Source: Thioalkalivibrio sp.
Lineage (GTDB): Bacteria > Pseudomonadota > Gammaproteobacteria > Ectothiorhodospirales > Ectothiorhodospiraceae
DNA: 9,307 nt
NCBI GenBank assembly: GCA_007119005.1
Contig: SKQM01000238.1
Coordinates: 1 to 9,307, forward strand
Direction: 5' to 3'
Made by a program: the position numbers and the translations under genes. The notes beneath the pieces are model-generated. The model saw only the letters and a list, made by a program, of their open reading frames with translations. It was not told where the DNA came from and did not search any database. Below are positions 9,274 to 9,307 of the stretch, one piece after another; within the stretch, counting starts at the first letter, position 1; each line of letters begins with the position of its first letter.

Positions 9274-9307
9274 TATCACAAGGGGTTTCGGGACCGGCAA
9301 CAGCAGC

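Overview
The window is GC-rich and densely coded, and almost everything lies on the minus strand. Codon use, the Wolinella-type fumarate reductase, the GTAG-headed REP palindromes and the PPK2/P-type ATPase gene mix suggest a high-GC gammaproteobacterium, possibly a sulfur-oxidising lineage such as the Ectothiorhodospiraceae. That taxonomic placement is inference. Nothing here shows a plasmid, phage, integrase, tRNA, CRISPR array or insertion sequence.

Layout from left to right. Positions 1-301 hold an 87-bp tandem repeat in about 3.5 copies. Each full copy is an inverted pair of REP-like palindromes. The array abuts the 3' end of a three-gene operon read leftward, frdC-frdA-frdB (3850 to 304). 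These genes encode the dihaem membrane anchor, the flavoprotein and the iron-sulfur subunit of a Wolinella-type quinol:fumarate (or succinate:quinone) oxidoreductase. Both gene junctions are ATGA overlaps, so translation is probably coupled. Upstream of frdC is an FNR-like box spaced correctly from a weak -10, suggesting anaerobic activation, and a strong hairpin that separates frdC from ppk2. Next come ppk2, a polyphosphate kinase 2 (4920 to 4006), and, just upstream in the same direction, a trypsin-like serine peptidase without a signal peptide (5715 to 4984). A 47-residue two-helix membrane protein (5823-5966) is the only plus-strand gene. It converges on a 119-residue protein of unknown function (6412 to 6053), which follows a large PMA1-like type II P-type cation ATPase (9203 to 6462).

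Together the genes cover anaerobic or microaerobic quinone-linked respiration, polyphosphate-nucleotide exchange and cation transport. Most of the window is ordinary core or semi-accessory metabolism, and I see no clear undescribed multi-gene system. The points most worth checking are the missing E-pathway glutamate in the dihaem cytochrome subunit, the nested REP array behind the frd operon, the FNR-like promoter, and the changed cation-site residues of the ATPase.
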